Positions 1 to 6,646 of a DNA stretch of 24,671 bases are shown here, in pieces. How positions within the stretch are numbered: position 1 is the stretch's first letter; every line of letters starts with the position of its first letter. The DNA comes from a virus. A program made the translations under genes and the position numbers. The notes below the pieces were generated by a model that did no database searches, was not told the DNA's origin, and saw only the letters and a list, made by a program, of their open reading frames with translations. The DNA lies in IMG/VR virus record IMGVR_UViG_3300024509_000050, positions 1 to 24,671 of that record; one strand, written 5' to 3'.

Positions 1-1019
1 CCATCTGCTGTCTGTGGGAAGAAAAAATCTTCATTGGTACTGAGTGGATTATAAGTGGCATCCATCATATTCTGTCCACCACCTGTTTGTGTGGGAATAC
101 GACGTTGGTGTACTTCGTTTTTTACACGTTCCACAAAGGCCATAGCCATATGGCTGGGCATATTACCAACATCAATTTTAAATATTCTACGCTCCGGCGC
201 ACGTTGCACACGGTAGATGATAATAGCGTCTTCCAGTAATTCTTTTTGCTTAAAAACTTTAAAAACATTTTCCAACACACTTACACCAAAAGGCCAGGTT
301 GCATCTAGTCCTTCAGTTAGACTAATATGTATTACGTGCTCGGCATTGATAGCTGCTTCGTTAGCAGCTCGACTGAATCTTGTACCCCCAGTGTGTGGTG
401 CTTGAGTCTGTATGTAGCTACCTGAACTGCCACCTACCTGAGGATGGTTTACACTTATATCTGTGGCTGCGATAGTGGTTGCTGTTAGGTTTTCAAAATT
501 AGGCGCAATATCTTTTATTACATACTGTTCGGGTTTTTTACCTTCACTCTCATTGACAATGACCTTGACAACTTTACTCATTTCAACCCAGAACAATTTA
601 AATGTTTCTGGATCACGGATAAAAATCTGATCGCCGTACTTTAGTGTATTGCGAAAAATTTTGTAGGCACGTTCTTGAAGATCATTTAACTTAACCCATT
701 TGTGAAGTTGATCTTTTACAATCTTGATTTCATTATCTGTGGGGTTATCCAGCCATTCGATTTTGAAGGGTGTGCGATTATCTTTACTAGCTTGTGTGCT
801 GAACTCTGCAAGTATGTCCAGGGCCGCGTTAATTTCAGGATCCATATCCATATTTTCATACTGGTTATAGCGTTCCACACGATTGGGGTGTCCAATATAA
901 ACCTCAGGAAGTTGACTCTGATAGTTACGATAGGATACATTCTGGGTGACTCCCGCTATGGGGCTCACAGTGCCAGTAGAATTTACAGGTGAAGATCTAA
1001 AATATTTTTTCCAGGACAT
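1..1019 (-). CDS. 20: Portal vertex protein, gp20-like (partial, C-terminus beyond window)
   Basis: Portal proteins form the dodecameric ring at one capsid vertex through which DNA is packaged and to which the neck and tail attach. Translating the minus strand from the ATG at 1019 gives 339 open codons running off the left edge. The N-terminus starts MSWKKYFRSSP, and around residues 35-65 there is a run including YRNYQSQLPEVY and DMDPEINAALDILAEF. About residues 268-282 read RAPERRIFKIDVGNMP, a hallmark stretch of T4-type gp20 portals. T4 gp20 is 524 residues, so roughly the first two thirds are here. The gene lies 33 bases downstream of the tape-measure stop on the same strand, so the two are probably co-transcribed. 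A late-promoter-like ACTAAATA (one mismatch to NATAAATA) sits at 1040-1047 in the gap. No strong Shine-Dalgarno is visible. Family assignment is firm. Confidence 0.93.
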   Translation of the reverse strand, partial: MSWKKYFRSSPVNSTGTVSPIAGVTQNVSYRNYQSQLPEVYIGHPNRVERYNQYENMDMDPEINAALDILAEFSTQASKDNRTPFKIEWLDNPTDNEIKIVKDQLHKWVKLNDLQERAYKIFRNTLKYGDQIFIRDPETFKLFWVEMSKVVKVIVNESEGKKPEQYVIKDIAPNFENLTATTIAATDISVNHPQVGGSSGSYIQTQAPHTGGTRFSRAANEAAINAEHVIHISLTEGLDATWPFGVSVLENVFKVFKQKELLEDAIIIYRVQRAPERRIFKIDVGNMPSHMAMAFVERVKNEVHQRRIPTQTGGGQNMMDATYNPLSTNEDFFFPQTAD

Positions 1020-1052
1020 CGTTCAGTCTCTTTATAGTGTATTTAGTGGCAG

Positions 1053-3320
1053 TTAGCTTTGTACACTATAAATTCTTTCCTGGACGTCCACACTGTCGCG
1101 CAGATATCGTAGAATTTGTTCGTTTTGTTGAGTTTGCTTTTCTAATAGACTTGTCAGTGCGCTCATATCTAGATTAATTGGAATTTTTCCGCCGTTGGGT
1201 AGCGGTATTACTGCTTCTGGACCAGCCTCACCAGCAATGCTGGGTGAATTTACTACACCACCAGATGCTTTTTGTGGAAGGTCGGGAATTTCTAATTCTC
1301 GGAATCTACCCGCTGCGCCAGATCCACCGCTAAACCCACGGGTTGGCTCGCGGGGGCTAGCCCTGTTACTAGGCTCCGCGGCTTCCCGCAACGACATACC
1401 TTTTAGTGTTTGCTCATTTGCAGACTTTATGGAAGCATAAAGATCGGGAAAAAGATCTTTAAAACCTTTTTTAACAAAATCTATCAGCTCAAGGAAACCG
1501 TTTTCCAGTTTCTTAAGCATACCTGAAATACTAAAATCTTTAATATTAAGTCCACCGCCGTCAGCAAGAGCTCCAGTATAGTGCTGCAATGCTGCAATTT
1601 GACGCCTTAATTCTTCGTTCAACTTATCCACAAACTTAGGCATCTGGGCTACGATGCCAGTTTCCAATTGTACTCTTAGTGCCTGCCCTGCTGTTTCTAT
1701 GGCAGCAATCTGAGCATTTAATCTACCAGCACCTTTTTCAGTTTTGTCAATGTTTGCTTCTATATTTTTAGTTTCTATACCAGCAAGGCCCAATTGGAAC
1801 TGTCGTTCTTGCATTAACAGAGTATTAGCACCACTAAACTCACCAAATAGATTACCAGCTCGACTCATTGCGCTCTGTTGCTCAGTGATAGCCTGATCCT
1901 GTTTAGCCATTTGTTCATAGAGAGCATCAGCCTGTGCAATATTGCCCTTCTTGTAGAGCTCACCAGCCTCGTAGAACATACGCTGATATTCTGCGCTCTT
2001 CTGACTCAGTGCCACTGCTGCATCTCCCACCACTGCACCATTTGCAAAGAAACTGTTCATTGCACTAGCAAACAACGGACCTTTCTTAGTAAGGCTGGCT
2101 GTCATATTTTCTGTGAACTCGGTTGTTTCCCTGGCGTTTAAACCCAGTGAACGTGCAGTACGTAATAGTTCATCCTGGAAGGCTAGATTTTCCATCTGCT
2201 TGCGCTGCTCATCCATTTTCTTTCTAGCATCATCACCAGTTATATCAGCAATTATCTTTAAATCACGAGCATATTTTTGTGTCAGTGAAGCAACTTCCTT
2301 GGCATCCAGTTGTTTACCCAGTCTACCAGCATCGGCTATGACCTGTGCTGATATACCATAAATTTCTTCTGTATTGTATCCCAGGCGACGCAGACTCTCC
2401 TGTTGTTGCTTGGTCATTGCCTGGCCAACATCTGCTAGTTTTTTTATACCACCAGTTATACCTAGGCCTGATTTAGCTAGTAGAGCTTGATTTTGTGTGA
2501 CAACCTCACTCATCTGTTTGACTGTCAGTCCGGCACGATGTGATTGTGTAGCTAGTTCATCTATGCCACTGGCAAAATTGGCACCAGATTTAGTTATATT
2601 ACGATAGCCATCAAGTAGTTGCTGAGCCCCCTCGGCCATAATCTCATTGGCCTTGGCCTGTAGTTCAGCATTTCTTTTCTGAACCATACCAAAGAATTCA
2701 GCGATGCCACCAATGGCCAAGGCTGCTATTCTTAATGCTGTGCCCAGTCCCGGCAGGAAGGCTAGAGTTTTCATCATACCACCAAATACATTGGCTAGGC
2801 CCGCGGCTTCTTCTGCTGCAATACGTAGTTGACGATTCATACCACTGACAGCTATCTTGATGCCACTGGCACCACCCTGTATAGTGGCGATCTGATCTAG
2901 TATAGCGTCAGCCTGCATAAAATACAGATCTACGTAGAGTTTGCCTAGACTTAGTAGACTGGTGCCCAGTGCCTGACCAGTTAAATTGAGTCTTTGCTGC
3001 GTCTGTATGGCGCTCTGTTGTGCCACTATTTGTTGTATGTAGGATTTTTTCTGGGCATCAGTTAGACCAGTGTTTTCCCTGATGGCCTTGGCCTGTCTGC
3101 CTAAGGCACTGTAGGCCTCATCCAGACCCATTTCACCTGACTCGAGCCCGTCTTTAAAATTTTTAAACCATTTTTCAACATCTTCTTTTTTAGCACTCTT
3201 GGCCATAGTCATATTAAGGCCCTTGAGGTTTTTAAATAACTTATCTACCTCGTCAGCACTTACACCCAGCTTCTCGGCCATTTTTTCTACGGCTTCACGC
3301 CATTTTTCGTTTTCATCCAT
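1053..3320 (-). CDS. Tail tape-measure protein
   Basis: The tape-measure protein fills the tail lumen and sets tail length during tube polymerisation; T4's counterpart is gp29 (590 residues). This product has 755 residues, which at about 0.15 nm per residue would suit a tail near 110 nm. It is dominated by long Ala/Gln/Lys/Glu-rich helical stretches. A strongly hydrophobic segment at about residues 177-212 (LAFLPGLGTALRIAALAIGG) could insert in the host membrane during DNA delivery. Close to the C-terminus is GEAGPEAVIPL, a motif common at the end of many phage tape measures. It starts at ATG 3320. A minus-strand AATAAATA at 3375-3382 is a plausible late promoter. It is divergent from the gp26-like gene, which probably encodes its chaperone. 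Sequence similarity to T4 gp29 itself is not obvious by eye; the assignment rests on composition, motif, size and context. Confidence 0.85.
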   Translation of the reverse strand: MDENEKWREAVEKMAEKLGVSADEVDKLFKNLKGLNMTMAKSAKKEDVEKWFKNFKDGLESGEMGLDEAYSALGRQAKAIRENTGLTDAQKKSYIQQIVAQQSAIQTQQRLNLTGQALGTSLLSLGKLYVDLYFMQADAILDQIATIQGGASGIKIAVSGMNRQLRIAAEEAAGLANVFGGMMKTLAFLPGLGTALRIAALAIGGIAEFFGMVQKRNAELQAKANEIMAEGAQQLLDGYRNITKSGANFASGIDELATQSHRAGLTVKQMSEVVTQNQALLAKSGLGITGGIKKLADVGQAMTKQQQESLRRLGYNTEEIYGISAQVIADAGRLGKQLDAKEVASLTQKYARDLKIIADITGDDARKKMDEQRKQMENLAFQDELLRTARSLGLNARETTEFTENMTASLTKKGPLFASAMNSFFANGAVVGDAAVALSQKSAEYQRMFYEAGELYKKGNIAQADALYEQMAKQDQAITEQQSAMSRAGNLFGEFSGANTLLMQERQFQLGLAGIETKNIEANIDKTEKGAGRLNAQIAAIETAGQALRVQLETGIVAQMPKFVDKLNEELRRQIAALQHYTGALADGGGLNIKDFSISGMLKKLENGFLELIDFVKKGFKDLFPDLYASIKSANEQTLKGMSLREAAEPSNRASPREPTRGFSGGSGAAGRFRELEIPDLPQKASGGVVNSPSIAGEAGPEAVIPLPNGGKIPINLDMSALTSLLEKQTQQNEQILRYLRDSVDVQERIYSVQS

Positions 3321-3335
3321 AGTTTAGTGGTTAAA

Positions 3336-3343
3336 TATAAATG
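3336..3343 (+). promoter_or_regulatory. Candidate T4-type late promoter for gp26 operon
   Basis: TATAAATG lies 49 bases ahead of the gp26 ATG. T4 late promoters recognised by gp55 have the -10-like element TATAAATA; this copy has one mismatch at the last base. It is in the divergent gap between the tape measure and gp26. Confidence 0.45.
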
Positions 3344-3374
3344 TGTGAAATGATATTCAACAATACTCCTCATT

Positions 3375-3382
3375 TATTTATT
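3375..3382 (-). promoter_or_regulatory. Candidate T4-type late promoter for tape measure/portal
   Basis: On the minus strand this reads AATAAATA, a full match to the NATAAATA form of the late element, about 54 bases upstream of the tape-measure ATG at 3320. Together with TATAAATG at 3336 on the other strand, it makes this short gap a divergent late-promoter region. The transcripts would overlap at their 5' ends. Confidence 0.45.
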
Positions 3383-3392
3383 GGATCAAAAT

Positions 3393-4262
3393 ATGGCTAA
3401 TTCTCGTGTAGTAACACCTGCAAAAAATACTGTTATAGATAACCCACTTAGTGGGCATTTTAGGCAGGCCGCAGTCTATCTTAAGCTTCCCAGCGGTGGT
3501 GAACACTGGCCTCAGGGTAGTTTGGAAATGCCACCTGATGGGCAGCTACCCATCTATCCAATGACTGTTCAAAATGAAATTACTTTAAAAATGCCCGATG
3601 CACTGTTAACTGGCGCCGCAGTGGTTGATGTAGTTCAAAGCTGTTGCCCCTGCATAAAAGATGCCTGGAAAATGCCCAACATAGATGTAGACACTATATT
3701 GATGGGTATTAGAATTGCCAGTTACGGAGAGAATATGGAGGTCAGCACTGTCTGCCCTAATTGTAAGACAGAAAGCAACTATGACATACCTCTCTACAAT
3801 GTAATTAACAGCATTAAAGCGCCTGACTACACTCAGGCCTATCAGATTGGCCAGCTGGAATTTGTGTTTAAGCCCCAAAACTATCAGAGTCTAAGCGAAC
3901 TAAATCTTGCTAATTTTAGTGAAGCTCGTGTGGCACAGGCCTTCCAGGACGATGATATCACTGACGATCAAAAGAAAAAAATTGCCGAGGAGCATCTTTT
4001 AAAATTAGTAGAGCTTAATCTCACAATGCTAGCTGGTAGCACACATAGTATAACCACTCCCGAGGGAGTCGAAGTCAGTGACACAAAATTAATAATGGAT
4101 TTTTATCGTAATGCAGATATGAATACTGTGCGGGAAGTACAGGAACTGGTCAGTGAATTAGCCAAACAGGGTAAAACTCCTGATCAGAAAATCCAGTGTA
4201 TGGAGTGTGGGCACAACTATGATACCCCTGTGGAGTTTGACTATAGTACTTTTTTCGGCTAA
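3393..4262 (+). CDS. 26: gp26-like baseplate hub/tail assembly protein
   Basis: This is a 289-residue protein of the T4 baseplate (gp26) type, longer than T4 gp26 (208). An upstream in-frame TTG at 3381 is open, but the ATG at 3393 is preferred; a weak GGA lies nine bases before it. Three cysteine clusters suggest metal binding: CCPC near residues 84-87, CPNC at 121-124, and CMEC at 269-272 close to the C-terminus. The segment between the first two (MPNIDVDTILMGIRIASYG) is the part most typical of the family. Its neighbour on one side is the tape measure; on the other is a small ORF in the -1 frame, reached through a slippery heptamer just before this gene's stop. That arrangement resembles lambda G/G-T chaperones, so the protein may chaperone the tape measure rather than, or as well as, being a hub part. 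The family call is firm; the chaperone role is inference. Confidence 0.82.
   Translation: MANSRVVTPAKNTVIDNPLSGHFRQAAVYLKLPSGGEHWPQGSLEMPPDGQLPIYPMTVQNEITLKMPDALLTGAAVVDVVQSCCPCIKDAWKMPNIDVDTILMGIRIASYGENMEVSTVCPNCKTESNYDIPLYNVINSIKAPDYTQAYQIGQLEFVFKPQNYQSLSELNLANFSEARVAQAFQDDDITDDQKKKIAEEHLLKLVELNLTMLAGSTHSITTPEGVEVSDTKLIMDFYRNADMNTVREVQELVSELAKQGKTPDQKIQCMECGHNYDTPVEFDYSTFFG
4250..4256 (+). other. Candidate -1 ribosomal frameshift site (T TTT TTC)
   Basis: Read in the gp26 frame, the end of the gene is ACT TTT TTC GGC TAA. The heptamer T TTT TTC fits the X XXY YYZ rule for simultaneous -1 slippage exactly in the zero frame. Slipping moves ribosomes into the frame of the downstream 4268-4489 ORF and past the gp26 stop. 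A Shine-Dalgarno-like GGAG at 4232-4235, 14 bases upstream of the heptamer, could stimulate slippage. No convincing downstream stem is seen by eye. The downstream frame is closed by TAG at 4244-4246, just upstream, so the usable overlap is only a few codons and contains the heptamer. Confidence 0.6.
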
Positions 4263-4267
4263 GGCTT

Positions 4268-4489
4268 TTGCTGTTAACTCAGGCTGAAGATATCAAGGAA
4301 TTCACTGATAGTCTAGAACGCCAAGCAAAAGCCCTAAAAGAAGAAATTGTTAGAATATGTTGGTGGATGCGAGGTAGTATCAGCTACACTGAAGCCCATA
4401 TGCTGAGTCCTCAGGATCGCGACCTCATAGGTAAGCTTATATCCGAAAATCTAGAAGCTAGTAAAAAAGTAGGACAACCTATATATTAA
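4268..4489 (+). CDS. Small T-like tail assembly chaperone extension downstream of gp26
   Basis: This 73-residue ORF has no ATG start; the first usable codon is TTG at 4268, with AAGG three bases upstream. It is helical, and its core (CWWMRGSISYTEAHMLSP, then DLIGKLISENLEASKKVGQPIY) resembles a small protein I associate with the position after gp26 in marine T4-like phages, but I cannot place it precisely. It lies in the -1 frame relative to gp26 and begins six bases after the gp26 stop. It could be made as a separate protein by reinitiation from TTG, or as the C-terminal part of a gp26 fusion of about 365 residues through the T TTT TTC site at 4250-4256. The second option would parallel lambda gpG-T, where the T part links the tape measure to tail-tube subunits. 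It might also be compared with T4 gp51, but it is much shorter. Coding is likely; the mode of expression is inference. Confidence 0.65.
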   Translation: MLLTQAEDIKEFTDSLERQAKALKEEIVRICWWMRGSISYTEAHMLSPQDRDLIGKLISENLEASKKVGQPIY

Positions 4490-4497
4490 CCATCTTG

Positions 4498-4516
4498 AGA
4501 CTTGCTACGCAAGTCT
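4498..4516 (+). repeat. 8-bp perfect hairpin after the gp26 operon
   Basis: AGACTTGC, loop TAC, GCAAGTCT forms a perfect inverted repeat nine bases after the stop at 4489. It directly abuts the next hairpin (4517-4541), which carries the U-tract. It may be part of a tandem terminator or protect the 3' end of the transcript. Confidence 0.7.
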
Positions 4517-4549
4517 GTTATCTTCGCTGGCGCTCGATAACTTCTTTTT
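4517..4549 (+). terminator. Rho-independent terminator of the gp26 operon
   Basis: GTTATC pairs with GATAAC (4536-4541) around a 13-base, partly GC-rich loop. The stem is followed immediately by TTCTTTTT. This is a typical intrinsic terminator for plus-strand transcripts and sits 28 bases after the small ORF. On the minus strand the stem is not followed by a U-tract. Confidence 0.65.
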
Positions 4550-4631
4550 ATTCCATCACAGTGATTTTATTCTAGATTAATTTATTTCTTAATCCTATTG
4601 CTCTTGGTATTCCGACAGATCCTTCAGCCAT

Positions 4632-4654
4632 AATTTGCCCGATACGGGCAAATT
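4632..4654. repeat. Perfect 10-bp inverted repeat
   Basis: AATTTGCCCG, loop ATA, CGGGCAAATT. Both arms match exactly, and an outer GCC/GGC pair lies two bases out on the left. There is no U-tract on either side, so it does not look like a simple terminator. Confidence 0.8.
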
Positions 4655-4792
4655 GGCAGAGTCTTCCGACGAGTCCGGACACAGCCTATGGTTGGAAGAG
4701 CTAGTATAATATACTGGGAGGCGGTTGACCTGTACCCCCACTACTCTCGCCTTTGCACTATCAACGGTACCTTCTCAGTCACAACCATACTG

Positions 4793-4822
4793 CAACGAGA
4801 AAGCTCAGGTTGTCTCTTTTTC
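4793..4822 (+). terminator. Possible plus-strand terminator inside the structured region
   Basis: CAAC-GAG pairs with CTC-(AG bulge)-GTTG around the loop AAAG, and the stem is followed at once by TCTCTTTTTC. An alternative outer pairing is ACAACC (4781-4786) with GGTTGT (4808-4813). This would end a short plus-strand RNA; on the minus strand there is no matching U-tract. Confidence 0.4.
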
Positions 4823-4916
4823 ACAGAGCCTGAATCATTTATGCCTAGAGCGGCACTTACTTTACTGGCACCCAAGATCCGCTGGCAACGAGCCTTACCT
4901 CGGCTAGCTCAATGGG

Positions 4917-4933
4917 GGTAGGACACTCCTACC
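4917..4933. repeat. 7-bp perfect hairpin beyond the nuclease gene
   Basis: GGTAGGA, loop CAC, TCCTACC. On the minus strand it lies 11 bases after the stop codon at 4945, where an operon-ending structure would be expected. It is followed there by CCC rather than a U-tract, so it is at best a weak terminator or an RNA 3'-end structure. Confidence 0.6.
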
Positions 4934-4944
4934 AACTGGGCCTG

Positions 4945-5502
4945 TCAAGCGCACAATGTTTTAAATTGTGCAGCGTTTAATTCAAAAAATTTGTCCTGGG
5001 ACATTAGTACCCAGGTGCCCTTGTGGGCAGTCTGATAGATAAAATGATTGGTAAAACTAAGATTTGACGTGGTGTCTGTGATGTCCTGAGAATTATCCCT
5101 TGACTTGGTGTCTGCAGAATTAATCTGAAATAATATGTATCGACCTTTTCTGTTAAACTTCATAAAAATAATATTGGCGTCACCGGGATCACCAGCATCT
5201 AAACACTGATCTATCCAGTTGTCCAACTGTTTTACGCTGCCAGCAAAGAGTTGATGAAAAGGTAAATCTGCGTAACTCTTGCATTCGGCATTAAGACGAG
5301 GAAAACTCTGTCCGGGCACAATATCGCCTTTAAAGCTTCTAATCTGCCCTTCGTGTAGTACTTCCTTGCGTCGGGAGTTTGAACCTCCCACATAGGCACC
5401 TGACCCGGGTGCTCGAATAAATGTTTCTCCGTAGAGTGCAGTTAGAAATTGAGCTACCTCGCGTTCAAAACTGTTACCTTTATTCTTACTGGGACTGGTC
5501 AT
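4945..5502 (-). CDS. PD-(D/E)XK nuclease, Holliday-junction-resolvase-like
   Basis: This is a 185-residue protein with the layout of a small PD-(D/E)XK nuclease. GNSFEREVAQFL (residues 9-20) gives the N-terminal helix with a conserved Glu; RAPGSGAYVGG (30-40) follows. The catalytic set is then KGD at 58-60 and ECK at 73-75, that is D60, E73 and K75, which coordinate metal and activate water in this superfamily. Archaeal Hjc-like resolvases share the GxxxERxxA...R..GSG...D...ExK order, and a DNA-branch or restriction-type nuclease is possible. It is the last gene of the minus-strand recombination operon, 40 bases after the radical-SAM stop, with no clear Shine-Dalgarno. Context with gp46/gp47 suggests work on recombination or replication intermediates. 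T4 uses gp49 (endonuclease VII, a different fold) for that job, so this could be a replacement. Fold call is good; exact substrate unknown. Confidence 0.75.
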   Translation of the reverse strand: MTSPSKNKGNSFEREVAQFLTALYGETFIRAPGSGAYVGGSNSRRKEVLHEGQIRSFKGDIVPGQSFPRLNAECKSYADLPFHQLFAGSVKQLDNWIDQCLDAGDPGDANIIFMKFNRKGRYILFQINSADTKSRDNSQDITDTTSNLSFTNHFIYQTAHKGTWVLMSQDKFFELNAAQFKTLCA

Positions 5503-5542
5503 ATGCTGTTTACTTATCTAATATTCTAGTGATTCTATTTTT

Positions 5543-6646
5543 TTAATTGGTAAGCCAGCCCACAGCATAGTCCTGATCTACTAGTTCTCTGCTACATTTC
5601 TGACTGCATTCCACCCAGCTCTTACTGGCATCCTGCCAGCCCTGGCTACACTTGCTCCAGAGCGGATCTGCTATAATTTCCTGAAAGGAACGATGATTTA
5701 AATTCATTCTATCGCGATATTTCGCAAAGAAACTGTCTTGCCATTGTATAGTCTTATCAGCATAAGTCAAACTATTATAGGGGAAACTTACCCAACTACA
5801 GGGAAATATAACTCCCTCGGCATTGACATAGACTCCACGATTGCCTATTTCGCACATAGGAACTATGGGATAGTTCTCATATTGTTTTTTAATGGCTCTA
5901 TATTTTTCCTGATTGACGGCAAGATATTCACCATTGTCAATGATACGGCCACTTAGATTTATTAACTGACGTTCATAACGATGACTGCTGCTGATAAACT
6001 CTGCACGTGGTTCCAGCGGATCTTGTTCACCACCGTAGGCTTCACCGTACTTACTACCAAACTTAGTGCTTAGAGTAAGTTGTAGACCATCCATAGACAG
6101 GCTTCGAGCTAGCTGTTTTATATCATCTAGTCTGTCCTGATTAAAACTGAACACAATGGTGGCCCAGTTTAAATGTACTTGTTTATTAACTTCACGTATA
6201 CTTTTTATTCCCTCTAGTATACTGTCAAAGTCTGTGTTTACTCTATATAAATTATTACTGGCTTGATCGTAGCCATCCACACTAAAGTTAATAGTATCAC
6301 GTTCATCTAGCAATTGTGCTAGGTCACGCCACCATTGTGGTCGTCTGCTACTGCCATTTGTTATGATAAACAAATGAATTAGGGGATTAGTCTGTTTAAT
6401 ATATTGTACAATTTCTAAAAATTCTTTACAGTAGATAGGATCACCAACATCACCGCACATAGTAACTCTACGTACCTGATTGGTCAACATATCCACTGTA
6501 AAAAACTTTTTAACAAACTCCAGAGTCATATTTTTATTCAACCAGGGAGTATCTGGATGCTCTGTGCGAGGGCAACGTGGGCATCGAGCCACACAGACTG
6601 CGCTGGGTTCCAGATGCCAATGATAGAATTGCCAGTTTATAGCCAT
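5543..6646 (-). CDS. Radical-SAM protein with SPASM-like cysteine-rich C-terminus
   Basis: This is a 367-residue protein. Cys18, Cys22 and Cys25 form the CxxxCxxC motif (CVARCPRC) that holds the 4Fe-4S cluster cleaving S-adenosylmethionine. The barrel continues with MCGDVGDP (63-70, GGE-like position), ITNGS (95-99) and FSVDGYD (121-127). The C-terminal part contains C265, C283, C333, C347 and C351, with GVYVNAEGVIFPC around 271-283, the pattern of a SPASM/twitch domain holding auxiliary Fe-S clusters. Such enzymes often modify peptides, proteins or small carbohydrates. The substrate here is unknown, and no precursor peptide is visible next to it. The ATG at 6646 lies inside the last codons of the dehydrogenase gene (10-base overlap), so the two are translationally coupled. 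Radical-SAM family is firm; the role is not known. Confidence 0.88.
   Translation of the reverse strand: MAINWQFYHWHLEPSAVCVARCPRCPRTEHPDTPWLNKNMTLEFVKKFFTVDMLTNQVRRVTMCGDVGDPIYCKEFLEIVQYIKQTNPLIHLFIITNGSSRRPQWWRDLAQLLDERDTINFSVDGYDQASNNLYRVNTDFDSILEGIKSIREVNKQVHLNWATIVFSFNQDRLDDIKQLARSLSMDGLQLTLSTKFGSKYGEAYGGEQDPLEPRAEFISSSHRYERQLINLSGRIIDNGEYLAVNQEKYRAIKKQYENYPIVPMCEIGNRGVYVNAEGVIFPCSWVSFPYNSLTYADKTIQWQDSFFAKYRDRMNLNHRSFQEIIADPLWSKCSQGWQDASKSWVECSQKCSRELVDQDYAVGWLTN

Larger units (their letters stand above)
4555..4944. ncRNA. Candidate structured RNA / unexplained intergenic region between converging operons
   Basis: This 390-base stretch has no convincing gene. It looks richer in GC than the AT-rich neighbouring plus-strand genes and is dense in inverted repeats. 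They include a perfect 10-bp stem with a 3-base loop (4632-4654, extendable by GCC/GGC at 4627-4629 and 4655-4657); TCTTCC/GGAAGA (4662-4667 with 4694-4699); a possible H-type pseudoknot at 4719-4765; a bulged stem with a U-tract at 4793-4822; TGCC/GGCA (4842-4845 with 4852-4855); and GGTAGGA/TCCTACC (4917-4933). I looked for tRNA, tmRNA, hammerhead and group I intron signatures and found none convincing. Short open frames on both strands have unnatural-looking products. The transcribed strand is uncertain; the U-tract and a TATAAT at 4705-4710 favour plus, while read-through from the operon ending at 4945 would make minus. That it is a functional RNA is inference. Confidence 0.4.

Noticed and set aside
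3381-3392. Earlier TTG start for gp26
   Set aside because: In frame, but a non-standard start with no ribosome binding site; ATG four codons later gives a typical N-terminus.
4660-4690. Hammerhead-like string CGACGAGTCCGGA
   Set aside because: Resembles CUGANGAGUCC...GGA, but the conserved U is C, stem II has no loop, and the required GAAA after it is missing.
4705-4710. Perfect TATAAT on the plus strand
   Set aside because: No acceptable -35 at 16-18 bases; it lies inside a self-complementary AGTATAATATACT and could be chance.
4575-4780. Minus-strand open frame ending ...LKDLSEYQEQ
   Set aside because: It has no start codon with a ribosome binding site, follows a TGA, and crosses the perfect 10-bp hairpin. 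Its protein does not resemble a known family.
4688-4921. Open frame on the plus strand (77 codons) in the intergenic region
   Set aside because: No ribosome binding site, unnatural composition, and it runs through hairpins, the pseudoknot candidate and a U-tract; more likely a chance frame over structured RNA.
4880-4940. tRNA-like pieces (TAGCTCAATGGGGGTAG and a 7-base loop TTACCTC)
   Set aside because: No T-arm with TTCRA, no acceptor pairing, and the D-arm-like bases do not pair. A tmRNA was also considered for the GGCGGTTGACC stretch, but no tag frame or tRNA-like ends exist.
5503-5542. Promoter-like TAGAAT/TATTAG before the nuclease gene
   Set aside because: AT-rich 40-base gap without a matching -35; read-through from the radical-SAM gene is enough.
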